A DNA stretch of 64,000 nucleotides from Tetracentron sinense (taxonomy: Eukaryota > Streptophyta > Magnoliopsida > Trochodendrales > Trochodendraceae), in the NCBI GenBank assembly GCA_015143295.1, contig CM026568.1:32186441-32250440 (forward strand), given 5' to 3'. The notes under the pieces are model-generated. The model did not search any database, was not told the origin of the DNA, and saw only the letters and a program-made list of their open reading frames with translations. A program made the translations under genes and the position numbers. This document shows, piece by piece, positions 1-10,995 of the stretch (positions are counted from its first letter, which is position 1; each line of letters starts with the position of its first letter).

Positions 1-1956
1 AGTCAAAAGTTATGGCCAAAACAGTAAAGGGAGTCAAAACCTGCAGGAACCGATCGCTCGGTCAGAACCAGCGATCGATCGGTCCAAAACCGATCGATCG
101 GTATCTATCGACTGGTCCAAATTTTTGTATGGGGAAATTTTCCAGTGAGTGTGTTTTTGACCGATCGCCCGGTCATAAACACCGATCGATCGGTAGGCAA
201 CCGATCGCTCGGTCATTACCACCGATCGCTCGGTCCTTCGTGTTTTTGCTGATTTTTAGTATGGGCTTTTTGGTCTTTTCGTTCTCAGACCTTGGGGCTA
301 TAAATAGGGGGTCCTACTCGAAATATTAAAATACTCCACCTAGTTCTAACCTAATTTGGCAAAAAGGGGGAGAAACCCTAGGGTTTTGAGAGAGGGTTTT
401 CTTGGAGAAGGAGGAGATTGATAGGAGATTGCAAGAAAAGTTTGGGAAGCTTCTCCAAATCGTCTCGGGAGCGTTTTGAATCCAAGGGAAGGATTCCTAA
501 GGTCGATATACTATCCTAATCAACTCTATTTTAAGGTTTTGTGAATGTTGATGTGCTAAGAATTGTAGAAATAGATAGTTGATGCATTTTCCCTAATTTT
601 CTATGAAATAAGCTAATTATGGATGGGAATGTGAATGGATATGTGGATTGGAAATGTGGATAGAATGTATGGAGGATGGGAAATGTATGGAGGATGGGAT
701 TAATTGGTGGATGTGGATGAATATATTGATTGTATGGATGAATTATGGTTTGACGAATGCTTGAAAATATGGAGGAGAAATGGATTCATGTTATACGTAC
801 ACAAGGTGTTTGTGAAAAGGCTTGAATGGATAAATGCTATTATACTCTTATGAAATGGTAGTAAATTGATTATGAATTGCGATATGAATTATGATAAGAT
901 ATGTATATGTGAATGGTTTGTTAAGTATGTCTAATTATTTGCATGGAAATTGATAGTTGGGAAGGTAAGAACTTAGAGGAACATCTCTCAAACCGGGAAT
1001 TCTCTAACTATTTGGTATGGGACGTATAGTGGAGTTTCCATGGTGGGAGATCGGAACCTAAGCAATTACCAACTCGAATATTAATTTCGACACTTAAGCA
1101 CATATGCACGTGTATGTTAAGATAAGAGTCTCACAAGTCACACATATGGACTACAAGCATGAACATGGCATACGTATGACATTCTGAATAAGCATAAGCA
1201 TGGCATGGTCCGTATCCGCCAAGAACGGCATGTCTCATTACTGTGTGATCTGAATAAGTGCATAAGGCATGGTCCGTATCCGCCAAGAACGGCATGTCTC
1301 ATTACTGTATGATCTGAATAAGTGCATAAGCATAAGCATAAGCATAAGCATAAGCATCTCACAAGCACGTGGTCTCGTAAGCATAAGTACCTCATAAGTG
1401 TATGGTTTTCTAAGTCTAAGATTCTCACAAGTACACGAGTCAAGGTGATGATATGATGTATATGCGCACACGTTCTTCCGCACTCTGATTATGTTATTAT
1501 GCTATTGGATATGTTTCTGACTAAGTGCAGGTATATCATTATTGTTGGTTGGATTTTATATACACTGAGTACCTTTGTACTCAGCCGGACTTTTGTCTTG
1601 GCAGGTATAGAGGAAGGAGGTGAAGGTGAGCCTTCTGAGGAGGGAGCCGGAGACTTGGGCGGCTACACCTCTTAGTTTACATTTCTTTTCTTTGAGAGAG
1701 TTTTGTATTTGACTTTTAGAGGATGTTGCTCAGTAGACTTCTTATTAGTTGTGTATCAGACTTGTTGGTTCTTTGTGAGTTGTATATATAGACCTCAGAC
1801 TTGTGCAGGTTGGATTGGGTTTATATATCGGAATTTTATTACTCTCATTTTTGGAGACTCGTGTAGTAGCCTTGTATGCATGGTTTTAAGCAGGTTTAAG
1901 TAATGTGGCGATTCCAAAGTCCTATTTTAGCCTTGTGGGATTTTGGGGTCGTTACA
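1..1956 (+). repeat. 5' LTR of Tekay-like Ty3/gypsy element, truncated by window start
   Basis: This copy begins inside the LTR, at the base equivalent to 7403 in the complete LTR at 6960-9358, so the first 442 bases lie outside the window. It ends in CA at 1956, directly before the primer binding site. It holds an array of CGATCG palindromes (about 49-236), a TATA box at 298-308 (ctataaatagg), a 64-bp direct duplication (1202-1265, 1266-1329) and a GCATAA hexanucleotide run (about 1324-1357). It matches the other two LTRs at a fixed offset of 7402 bp. Confidence 0.93.
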
Positions 1957-1960
1957 GAGG

Positions 1961-1972
1961 TGGTATCAGAGC
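1961..1972 (+). other. Primer binding site, initiator Met-tRNA type
   Basis: The sequence tggtatcagagc lies four bases after the LTR end. It is the usual plant primer site complementary to the 3' end of initiator methionine tRNA, used to start minus-strand cDNA. It recurs at 9363-9374. Confidence 0.95.
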
Positions 1973-2254
1973 TCTAGGCATTAGGTTCCCTTGGGCTAAG
2001 TTGTCCTCTTAGTAGGAGTCATGTTATGTCACTCCGGGTCTGATACCAGAGGATATCAATCAGTGCTCAAGGCATTAGAGTCCTTAGGGCTAAGGTATTA
2101 AGCATAGGATATAGGAAGATGTTACCCTCAGGGAAGCAACATCAGGTTTAGGATTCTAATTGTTTAGGATTGGGTTATGATTAAGTGTAGATTTAGGAAT
2201 TTTATGTGAGTTTATTCCTAAATAAGTTGTTTTCTTCTTCTCAGGACTGTAAGC

Positions 2255-3458
2255 ATGAGAAGGGGTGGAAGAAACCATAGGAATGGAGGAGGCAGTGTGA
2301 CAGATGGGGATTCCCCAGATGGCGCTTCCCAAGCCAATGTGAGTCGGGCTATGGAAGCTATTGCTGCAGCCATGGAGAGGCAGGCTGAAATTATGGCTCA
2401 GCAAACTGCATTGCTAGCAGCTGGTCAAGCTAGACAGGAGAGGCAAGTTGATGTTCACCCACCTCGTCATAACGGAGTGGAAGCTTTTAGGAGGATGAAT
2501 CCTCCAGCCTTCTATGGTAGTACGGATCCCTCAGTTGCCGAGTTATGGATCATGCAACTAGAGAAGATTTTCACCGTGCTTGAGGCGACCGATGAGCAGA
2601 GGGTGAAATGGGCCTCCTTCGTCATGGAAGGCGAAGCGGAACATTGGTGGAGGGCCGCATCTAGGCAGAGGAATGAAGTGCGAGCGGGACAAGAGTGGAC
2701 TTGGGGAGAGTTCCTCGACATCTTCTACGAGAGATACTTCCCGGTGTTTGTGAGAGATCAGAAGGAGATTGAATTCTCTACCTTGGAGCAAGGGAGGATG
2801 TCAGTGGCCGAGTATGAGGCCAAGTTTGTAGAGCTCTCTAGGTTTGCTCCTCACTTGATTGCTACAGAGAGAATGAAAGCAAAGAGGTTTGAGCGAGGTT
2901 TGAAGGATTTTATTCGGGAGAAAGTTTCGATACTTCAGCTCGAGACTTGTAGGGAAGTGTATCAGCGTGCTTTGATAGCTGAGAAGAATTCAGAAGAATT
3001 GTTGAAGAAGAGGGAGAAGATGCAAGCAAGCAGGTTTGTCCCCCAGGACAAGAGGTCGAGGATAGCAGGTCCTATGCCCATTGCTAGGCCTACCCCTTAT
3101 CAGAGGCCGACTCAGGTAGCCCCACGAGCAGCTCAGGTGGCTCCGCCTACTACTGGCATTCAGCTGTTTGATGTATGCCGCCAGTGCGGAAAGAGGCACA
3201 GAGTAGGAGAGTGTAGGGCAATTACTAGAGGTTGTTTCCATTGTGGAGAGGTCTCACACCGGATCCGAGATTGCCCACTCCGCATTCAGCAGGGGATTCA
3301 GTCGACTCAGCCACAGGGAGTCAGGCCCCCAGTTAGGCAGTCCACACAGCAGAGGCCACCACAGGGTCCTAGACCTCAGCAGCCTCACCAGCCAGCTCAG
3401 GGTCGAGTGTTTGCTACCTCGGAGCGGGATGCACAGGCGTCCGACGACGTTGTGCAGG
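2255..3458 (+). CDS. gag: Gag (first exon of gag-pol), chromovirus copy 1
   Basis: Encodes the capsid/nucleocapsid part of a Ty3/gypsy polyprotein, which packages element RNA in cytoplasmic particles. The ATG at 2255 opens the frame. A retrotransposon gag domain spans residues about 75-260 (AEHWWRAA and SVAEYEAKFVELSRFAPH are typical blocks). Two zinc-knuckle-like motifs follow: CRQCGKRHRVGEC, and the classical CX2CX4HX4C in CFHCGEVSHRIRDC. A Gln/Pro-rich linker leads to a DAQAS motif that in relatives runs straight into protease. Read without splicing, the frame stops at 3485-3487 after 410 residues. I end the exon at 3458 because a strong GT donor follows and splicing restores the usual gag-protease junction. 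Confidence 0.88.
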
Positions 3459-3593
3459 GTATGTTTAATTGTGCTTTAGTCAATTAAAATATTGTTCTGA
3501 TGCTATGTGTGTGATATTAAATATTATGTGATATGATGTAAGATGCATGTATATATTCATGATTTGACAAATTAGCTTTGTGTATTAATTCAG
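3459..3593 (+). other. Probable 135-nt intron between gag and protease, copy 1
   Basis: The donor context is agg|gtatgt and the acceptor is ttaattcag|g, and the segment is strongly AT-rich. It is 135 nt (45 codons) and contains several in-frame stops, including TAA at 3485-3487. Gag and pol are in the same frame on either side, and removal rebuilds one Gly codon across the junction. The pol frame has no usable ATG at its start (the first in-frame ATG is downstream of the protease active site), so it needs fusion to gag. The same intron occurs at 10861-10995. Confidence 0.75.
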
Positions 3594-6500
3594 GCTCATT
3601 GTTGATAAATGATTTTTTCGCTCATGTTTTGATCGATACTGGTTCCACTCACTCCTTCGTCACACCTAGTTTTGCACGAGAATTTCCGATGGAGCCAAGT
3701 CTGTTAGATCGTGAATTGTCTATCACTACTCCTGTCGGTAGTTCAGTCATCACTGATAAGGTCTATCGAAATTGCGACATTCAAGTAGGCCAGAGAGAGA
3801 TGCCAGCTGATCTGATTGTCCTTGAGTTCCAAGACTTTGACGTCATTTTAGGTATGGATTGGCTTTCCAAATACCATGGGCATGTCGATTGTTTTGGGAA
3901 AGTGGTCAACTTTAGACCAATCAGTGAGCCCTCTTTTCGTTTCCAAGGGTTGAAGAAGAAGGACTTAGCTCGTTTCGCGGCATTGAGTCTTACTACCTCG
4001 GAAGCACCAGATTTCTCAAGTATTCCAGTTGTAGAGGAATTCATGGATGTCTTTCCTAAAGACTTACCGGGTTTGCCACCGGATAGAGAAGTAGAGTTTG
4101 CAATTGAGTTGGCTCCGGGTACCGCACCCATCTCTAAAGCTCCGTATAGGATGGCTCCAGCAGAGTTGAAAGAGCTTAAGGAGCAAATTGATGAATTGCT
4201 TGGTCTTGGATTTATCCGCCCAAGTGTATCACCTTGGGGAGCTCCTGTTTTGTTTGTGAAGAAGAAGGATGGTTCGATGAGGATGTGCATCGACTATCGG
4301 CAACTGAACAAGGTCACCATCAAGAACAAATATCCTTTACCTAGGATCGATGACTTGTTTGATCAGTTGCAAGGAGCTAAGTATTTCTCCAAGATCGACT
4401 TAAGGTCAGGCTACCATCAGCTGAAGATAAAGGTGGAAGATGTGCCTAAGTCTGCTTTCAGGACCAGATATGGGCATTTTGAATTCTTAGTCATGCCGTT
4501 CGGTTTGACAAACGCCCCGGCAGCATTCATGGATCTCATGAACAGGATCTTCAAGCCGACTCTGGACCGCTTTGTGATCGTGTTTGTGGATGACATTTTA
4601 GTGTACTCCAGGACACAGAAGGAGCATGAGATGCATCTCCGGATCACCCTGAAAATACTCCGTGAGCATAAGCTATATGCTAAGCTTAGCAAGTGCGAGT
4701 TTTGGCTAGAAAAAGTAGCATTTCTAGGCCATGTGGTGTCAGAAGAGGGGATTTCAGTTGACCCTGCTAAGATAGAAGCAGTGGAAGGATGGGGAAGACC
4801 TAAGAGTGTTACAGAGGTTCGAAGTTTCTTGGGCCTAGCTGGATATTATCGAAGATTTGTAGAAGGATTTTCCAGTTTGGCAGCTCCGCTTACTCATCTA
4901 ACTCGAAAGAACGCTAGATTCGAGTGGAATGAGAAATGTGAGAAGAGTTTTCTTGAGTTGAAGAAGCGTCTCACCACCGCTCCGATCTTGACTGTTCCAT
5001 CGGGTAGTGAAGATTTTGTGGTGTATAGTGATGCCTCACTCGTTGGGTTAGGTTGTGTTCTCATGCAACACGGGAAGGTGATTGCCTATGCTTCTCGGCA
5101 GTTGAAAGACCACGAGAAGAACTATCCTACCCATGATTTGGAGTTGGCAGCCTTGGTTTTTGCTCTTAAGATCTGGAGACACTACTTGTACGGTGCGCAG
5201 TTTGAAGTTTTCACCGACCACAAAAGTCTAAAGTATTTATTCTCGCAGAAAGAGCTGAATTTGAGGCAGCGTCGTTGGGTGGAATTCCTCAAGGATTACG
5301 ATTGTTCTATCCAGTACCACCCGGGGAAAGCGAATGTAGTGGCAGATGCGCTAAGTAGGAGACCTACTGGGTTCTTGGCACACTTGATGGTCCAAGAATG
5401 GAAGCTACTAGAAGAGGCGTCTAGCCTTGATACAGGTTTCAGTGTTGGAGCTTCTGGAGCCTTGTTGGCTAACATTATGGTCAGGCCAACCTTATTGGAC
5501 AGGATTAAGGACTTGCAGTGGAATGATGGAGAACTGCACGCTGCCATGAATAAGTCACTGAGCAGCGGATTTGAGGATTTCTCTTGGAGAGATGGTGGAG
5601 TTTGTTTCAAGGGTAGACTTTGTGTTCCGGATGATAAGGATTTAAGAAGGGAGATTCTGGATGAAGCACACAAGTCTAAGTACACCGTGCATCCGGGAGG
5701 TACTAAGATGTACCAGAACCTCAAGAAGTATTTCTGGTGGAAAGGTATGAAGAAAGATGTGGCTACCTTTGTATCCAAGTGTTTGGTGTGTCAGCAGGTG
5801 AAGGCCGAACACAGGAGGCCGGCAGGACTTCTTCAGTCTCTTCCTATTCCAGAGTGGAAGTGGGAAAATATCTCCATGGATTTTGTTGTTGGTTTGCCAA
5901 AGACGGCCAAGAACTTTGATGCCATTTGGGTTGTGGTTGACCGATTGACTAAATCAGCTCATTTTCTTCCATATCGGACTACTTTCAACTCCAATCAATT
6001 GGCTAACCTCTATATCAAAGAGATAGTTCGTTTGCATGGAGTGCCAGTTAGCATTGTTTCTGATCGAGATCCGAGATTTACATCCAAGTTCTGGAAGAGT
6101 TTTCAGCAGGCCATGGGTTCCCATTTGGATTTTAGTACGGCATTTCATCCGCAGACAGATGGGCAAACTGAAAGAGTGAACCAGATCATAGAGGACATGC
6201 TACGAGCTTGCATGTTAGACTTTCAGGGTAGTTGGGTTGATCACTTGCCGTTGGTTGAATTTGCCTACAACAACAGCTATCAAGCTAGCATTCAGATGGC
6301 ACCGTTTGAGGCACTTTATGGGAGGAGTTGTCGTTCACCTTTGTGTTGGGACGAAGTTGGTGAGAGGAAGCTTTTGGGTCCCGAGCTCGTTGGTCAGACT
6401 GTGGATAGAGTTCAGTTGATCAGGGAGAGGTTGAAAGCAGCTCAGAGTAGACAGAAGAGCTATGCCGATACTCGGAGGAGAGATCTTGAGTTCCAAGTCG

Positions 6501-6916
6501 GAGATTTTGTATTTGTTAAGATCTCACCTACGAAGGGGGTGATGAGGTTTGGCAAGCGAGGCAAGCTCAGTCCGAGATATGTGGGTCCTTTTGAGATCAT
6601 CACCCGAGTCGGGGAAGTTGCTTATCGGGTCGCCTTGCCACCTCACATGGAAGGTGTGCATAATGTCTTTCACATCTCTATGTTGAGGAAGTACATAGCG
6701 GATCCTTCACATGTCATTCATTTGGAACCGTTGGAAATTCGGGAAGATTTGACTCTAGTGGAGCAACCGGCTCGAATTTTGGACCGGAAAGAGCAAGTTT
6801 TGCGTTCTAAGGTCATTCCTCTTGTGCTCTTGCAATGGGAGCATCACTCTAGAGAAGAGGCTACTTGGGAGAGAGAAGCCGAGGTCCGCGAAAAGTACCC
6901 GCACTTATTCACCTAA
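3594..6916 (+). CDS. pol: Pol (protease-RT-RNaseH-integrase-chromodomain), chromovirus copy 1
   Basis: Polyprotein that copies element RNA to DNA and integrates it. The open frame extends back to a TTG at 3578; residue numbers here count from it. Aspartic protease: DTGSTHSF at about 20-27 (nt 3635). Reverse transcriptase: FVDDILVYS near 336. RNase [11 protein letters not shown] near 482. Integrase: HHCC zinc finger ([11 protein letters not shown] to CLVCQQVK) near 690-735, then a DDE core with MDF near 767, SDRDPRF near 828 and ERVNQ near 865. The C-terminus after about 1050 ([31 protein letters not shown]) resembles the Tekay/Del chromodomain, which is known to guide insertion to heterochromatin. 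No internal stop is present, so this copy may be coding-competent when spliced to gag (1508 codons in total). Confidence 0.93.
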
Positions 6917-6946
6917 GGTACGTAATTTCGAGGACGAAATTCTTTT

Positions 6947-6959
6947 AAGGGGGGGAGGA
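6947..6959 (+). other. Polypurine tract, copy 1
   Basis: A purine run (aaggggggg then agga) directly abuts the TG start of the next LTR and would serve as plus-strand primer. It recurs at 14349-14361. Confidence 0.92.
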
Positions 6960-7450
6960 TGTAGAGACCTGAATCTTTTTCATGTTTTTATTTCATTGTG
7001 TTAAGGGTATTTTAGTCCTTGTGATGTTTGATGTTTATTGTTTTTTTATGCCTAATTATTGTGGTGTAAACTAGGCTTAATCAACTTGTAACGGATGGAT
7101 GTCATGGCACATCCTAAACTTTAGGAAGCTCTAGTTTTAGAACCGTTTACCGGAATTGTGTGATTCTTGAACCATTAGAAAGGTGTTGGAATCCTCTTCG
7201 AGATTCATGTTTAGTGTTTTTCCTCATTTTGAGTTTAAGTCAAGTCAATGGTGAGTTTTGTCTAATGGAATTGCAGATCAGTCAACTTTGGGGATATTTT
7301 AGTCTATAAATTAAGTGGAAATTAGAAATTCTAAAACGCCAGAAATGTTCGTTTTCGAAAGACGAATCCAACCCAAGTTGAATCGTCAAAATCCGACGAA
7401 CGAGTCAAAAGTTATGGCCAAAACAGTAAAGGGAGTCAAAACCTGCAGGA

Positions 7451-7638
7451 ACCGATCGCTCGGTCAGAACCAGCGATCGATCGGTCCAAAACCGATCGAT
7501 CGGTATCTATCGACTGGTCCAAATTTTTGTATGGGGAAATTTTCCAGTGAGTGTGTTTTTGACCGATCGCCCGGTCATAAACACCGATCGATCGGTAGGC
7601 AACCGATCGCTCGGTCATTACCACCGATCGCTCGGTCC
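7451..7638. repeat. Cluster of about eight CGATCG palindromes in LTR U3
   Basis: About eight copies of a 13-16 bp unit like accgatcgctcggtc or accgatcgatcggt are spread over ~190 bp upstream of the TATA box. Each unit is itself an inverted repeat. The cluster recurs at 49-236 and 14853-15040. A regulatory role is inference from position only. Confidence 0.85.
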
Positions 7639-7699
7639 TTCGTGTTTTTGCTGATTTTTAGTATGGGCTTTTTGGTCTTTTCGTTCTCAGACCTTGGGG

Positions 7700-7710
7700 C
7701 TATAAATAGG
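7700..7710 (+). promoter_or_regulatory. LTR TATA box
   Basis: ctataaatagg is a canonical plant TATA box about 740 bp into the LTR, giving a U3/R boundary shortly downstream. Copies are at 298-308 and 15102-15112. Confidence 0.75.
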
Positions 7711-8603
7711 GGGTCCTACTCGAAATATTAAAATACTCCACCTAGTTCTAACCTAATTTGGCAAAAAGGGGGAGAAACCCTAGGGTTTTGAGAGAGGGTT
7801 TTCTTGGAGAAGGAGGAGATTGATAGGAGATTGCAAGAAAAGTTTGGGAAGCTTCTCCAAATCGTCTCGGGAGCGTTTTGAATCCAAGGGAAGGATTCCT
7901 AAGGTCGATATACTATCCTAATCAACTCTATTTTAAGGTTTTGTGAATGTTGATGTGCTAAGAATTGTAGAAATAGATAGTTGATGCATTTTCCCTAATT
8001 TTCTATGAAATAAGCTAATTATGGATGGGAATGTGAATGGATATGTGGATTGGAAATGTGGATAGAATGTATGGAGGATGGGAAATGTATGGAGGATGGG
8101 ATTAATTGGTGGATGTGGATGAATATATTGATTGTATGGATGAATTATGGTTTGACGAATGCTTGAAAATATGGAGGAGAAATGGATTCATGTTATACGT
8201 ACACAAGGTGTTTGTGAAAAGGCTTGAATGGATAAATGCTATTATACTCTTATGAAATGGTAGTAAATTGATTATGAATTGCGATATGAATTATGATAAG
8301 ATATGTATATGTGAATGGTTTGTTAAGTATGTCTAATTATTTGCATGGAAATTGATAGTTGGGAAGGTAAGAACTTAGAGGAACATCTCTCAAACCGGGA
8401 ATTCTCTAACTATTTGGTATGGGACGTATAGTGGAGTTTCCATGGTGGGAGATCGGAACCTAAGCAATTACCAACTCGAATATTAATTTCGACACTTAAG
8501 CACATATGCACGTGTATGTTAAGATAAGAGTCTCACAAGTCACACATATGGACTACAAGCATGAACATGGCATACGTATGACATTCTGAATAAGCATAAG
8601 CAT

Positions 8604-8759
8604 GGCATGGTCCGTATCCGCCAAGAACGGCATGTCTCATTACTGTGTGATCTGAATAAGTGCATAAGGCATGGTCCGTATCCGCCAAGAACGGCATGTC
8701 TCATTACTGTATGATCTGAATAAGTGCATAAGCATAAGCATAAGCATAAGCATAAGCAT
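8604..8759 (+). repeat. 64-bp duplication plus GCATAA run inside the LTR
   Basis: Two direct copies of a 64-bp unit (8604-8667, 8668-8731) differ at about one base, in ctgt(g/a)tgatc. They are followed by about five GCATAA hexamers. The same block is present at the 7402-bp offset in both other LTRs. Confidence 0.85.
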
Positions 8760-9362
8760 CTCACAAGCACGTGGTCTCGTAAGCATAAGTACCTCATAAG
8801 TGTATGGTTTTCTAAGTCTAAGATTCTCACAAGTACACGAGTCAAGGTGATGATATGATGTATATGCGCACACGTTCTTCCGCACTCTGATTATGTTATT
8901 ATGCTATTGGATATGTTTCTGACTAAGTGCAGGTATATCATTATTGTTGGTTGGATTTTATATACACTGAGTACCTTTGTACTCAGCCGGACTTTTGTCT
9001 TGGCAGGTATAGAGGAAGGAGGTGAAGGTGAGCCTTCTGAGGAGGGAGCCGGAGACTTGGGCGGCTACACCTCTTAGTTTACATTTCTTTTCTTTGAGAG
9101 AGTTTTGTATTTGACTTTTAGAGGATGTTGCTCAGTAGACTTCTTATTAGTTGTGTATCAGACTTGTTGGTTCTTTGTGAGTTGTATATATAGACCTCAG
9201 ACTTGTGCAGGTTGGATTGGGTTTATATATCGGAATTTTATTACTCTCATTTTTGGAGACTCGTGTAGTAGCCTTGTATGCATGGTTTTAAGCAGGTTTA
9301 AGTAATGTGGCGATTCCAAAGTCCTATTTTAGCCTTGTGGGATTTTGGGGTCGTTACAGAGG

Positions 9363-9374
9363 TGGTATCAGAGC
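9363..9374 (+). other. Primer binding site, copy 2
   Basis: tggtatcagagc lies four bases after the middle LTR and matches the initiator Met-tRNA primer site type. Confidence 0.95.
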
Positions 9375-9656
9375 TCTAGGCATTAGGTTCCCTTGGGCTA
9401 AGTTGTCCTCTTAGTAGGAGTCATGTTATGTCACTCCGGGTCTGATACCAGAGGATATCAATCAGTGCTCAAGGCATTAGAGTCCTTAGGGCTAAGGTAT
9501 TAAGCATAGGATATAGGAAGATGTTACCCTCAGGGAAGCAACATCAGGTTTAGGATTCTAATTGTTTAGGATTGGGTTATGATTAAGTGTAGATTTAGGA
9601 ATTTTATGTGAGTTTATTCCTAAATAAGTTGTTTTCTTCTTCTCAGGACTGTAAGC

Positions 9657-10860
9657 ATGAGAAGGGGTGGAAGAAACCATAGGAATGGAGGAGGCAGTGT
9701 GACAGATGGGGATTCCCCAGATGGCGCTTCCCAAGCCAATGTGAGTCGGGCTATGGAAGCTATTGCTGCAGCCATGGAGAGGCAGGCTGAAATTATGGCT
9801 CAGCAAACTGCATTGCTAGCAGCTGGTCAAGCTAGACAGGAGAGGCAAGTTGATGTTCACCCACCTCGTCATAACGGAGTGGAAGCTTTTAGGAGGATGA
9901 ATCCTCCAGCCTTCTATGGTAGTACGGATCCCTCAGTTGCCGAGTTATGGATCATGCAACTAGAGAAGATTTTCACCGTGCTTGAGGCGACCGATGAGCA
10001 GAGGGTGAAATGGGCCTCCTTCGTCATGGAAGGCGAAGCGGAACATTGGTGGAGGGCCGCATCTAGGCAGAGGAATGAAGTGCGAGCGGGACAAGAGTGG
10101 ACTTGGGGAGAGTTCCTCGACATCTTCTACGAGAGATACTTCCCGGTGTTTGTGAGAGATCAGAAGGAGATTGAATTCTCTACCTTGGAGCAAGGGAGGA
10201 TGTCAGTGGCCGAGTATGAGGCCAAGTTTGTAGAGCTCTCTAGGTTTGCTCCTCACTTGATTGCTACAGAGAGAATGAAAGCAAAGAGGTTTGAGCGAGG
10301 TTTGAAGGATTTTATTCGGGAGAAAGTTTCGATACTTCAGCTCGAGACTTGTAGGGAAGTGTATCAGCGTGCTTTGATAGCTGAGAAGAATTCAGAAGAA
10401 TTGTTGAAGAAGAGGGAGAAGATGCAAGCAAGCAGGTTTGTCCCCCAGGACAAGAGGTCGAGGATAGCAGGTCCTATGCCCATTGCTAGGCCTACCCCTT
10501 ATCAGAGGCCGACTCAGGTAGCCCCACGAGCAGCTCAGGTGGCTCCGCCTACTACTGGCATTCAGCTGTTTGATGTATGCCGCCAGTGCGGAAAGAGGCA
10601 CAGAGTAGGAGAGTGTAGGGCAATTACTAGAGGTTGTTTCCATTGTGGAGAGGTCTCACACCGGATCCGAGATTGCCCACTCCGCATTCAGCAGGGGATT
10701 CAGTCGACTCAGCCACAGGGAGTCAGGCCCCCAGTTAGGCAGTCCACACAGCAGAGGCCACCACAGGGTCCTAGACCTCAGCAGCCTCACCAGCCAGCTC
10801 AGGGTCGAGTGTTTGCTACCTCGGAGCGGGATGCACAGGCGTCCGACGACGTTGTGCAGG
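9657..10860 (+). CDS. gag: Gag (first exon of gag-pol), chromovirus copy 2
   Basis: Same translation as the copy-1 gag at 2255-3458, including the zinc knuckle CFHCGEVSHRIRDC. Without splicing the frame stops at 10889. The exon end at 10860 is set by the same GT donor. Confidence 0.88.
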
Positions 10861-10995
10861 GTATGTTTAATTGTGCTTTAGTCAATTAAAATATTGTTCT
10901 GATGCTATGTGTGTGATATTAAATATTATGTGATATGATGTAAGATGCATGTATATATTCATGATTTGACAAATTAGCTTTGTGTATTAATTCAG
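10861..10995 (+). other. Probable gag-protease intron, copy 2
   Basis: Same 135-nt, AT-rich GT-AG segment as at 3459-3593. Removing it joins gag to protease in frame. Confidence 0.75.

Larger units (their letters stand above)
6960..9358 (+). repeat. Middle (shared) LTR, complete, 2399 bp
   Basis: Runs from tgtagagacc to gtcgttaca, flanked by a polypurine tract on the left and a Met-tRNA primer site on the right. It therefore acts as 3' LTR of copy 1 and 5' LTR of copy 2. U3 contains the palindrome array at 7451-7638. A TATA box (ctataaatagg) is at 7700-7710, followed by a telo-box-like aaaccctaggg near 7776. The 64-bp duplication is at 8604-8731 and the GCATAA run near 8726-8759. Short minus-strand frames across it are repeat translations, not genes. 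Confidence 0.96.

Noticed and set aside
1138-1483. Minus-strand frames with Leu/Cys repeats in the LTR (also at 8540 and 15942)
   Set aside because: They translate the GCATAA run and 64-bp duplication in non-coding LTR DNA.
3781-4290. Minus-strand frames of 169, 91 and 160 codons opposite pol (and the same in copy 2)
   Set aside because: Mirror frames of a strongly coding plus strand. They repeat identically in both element copies and resemble no protein.
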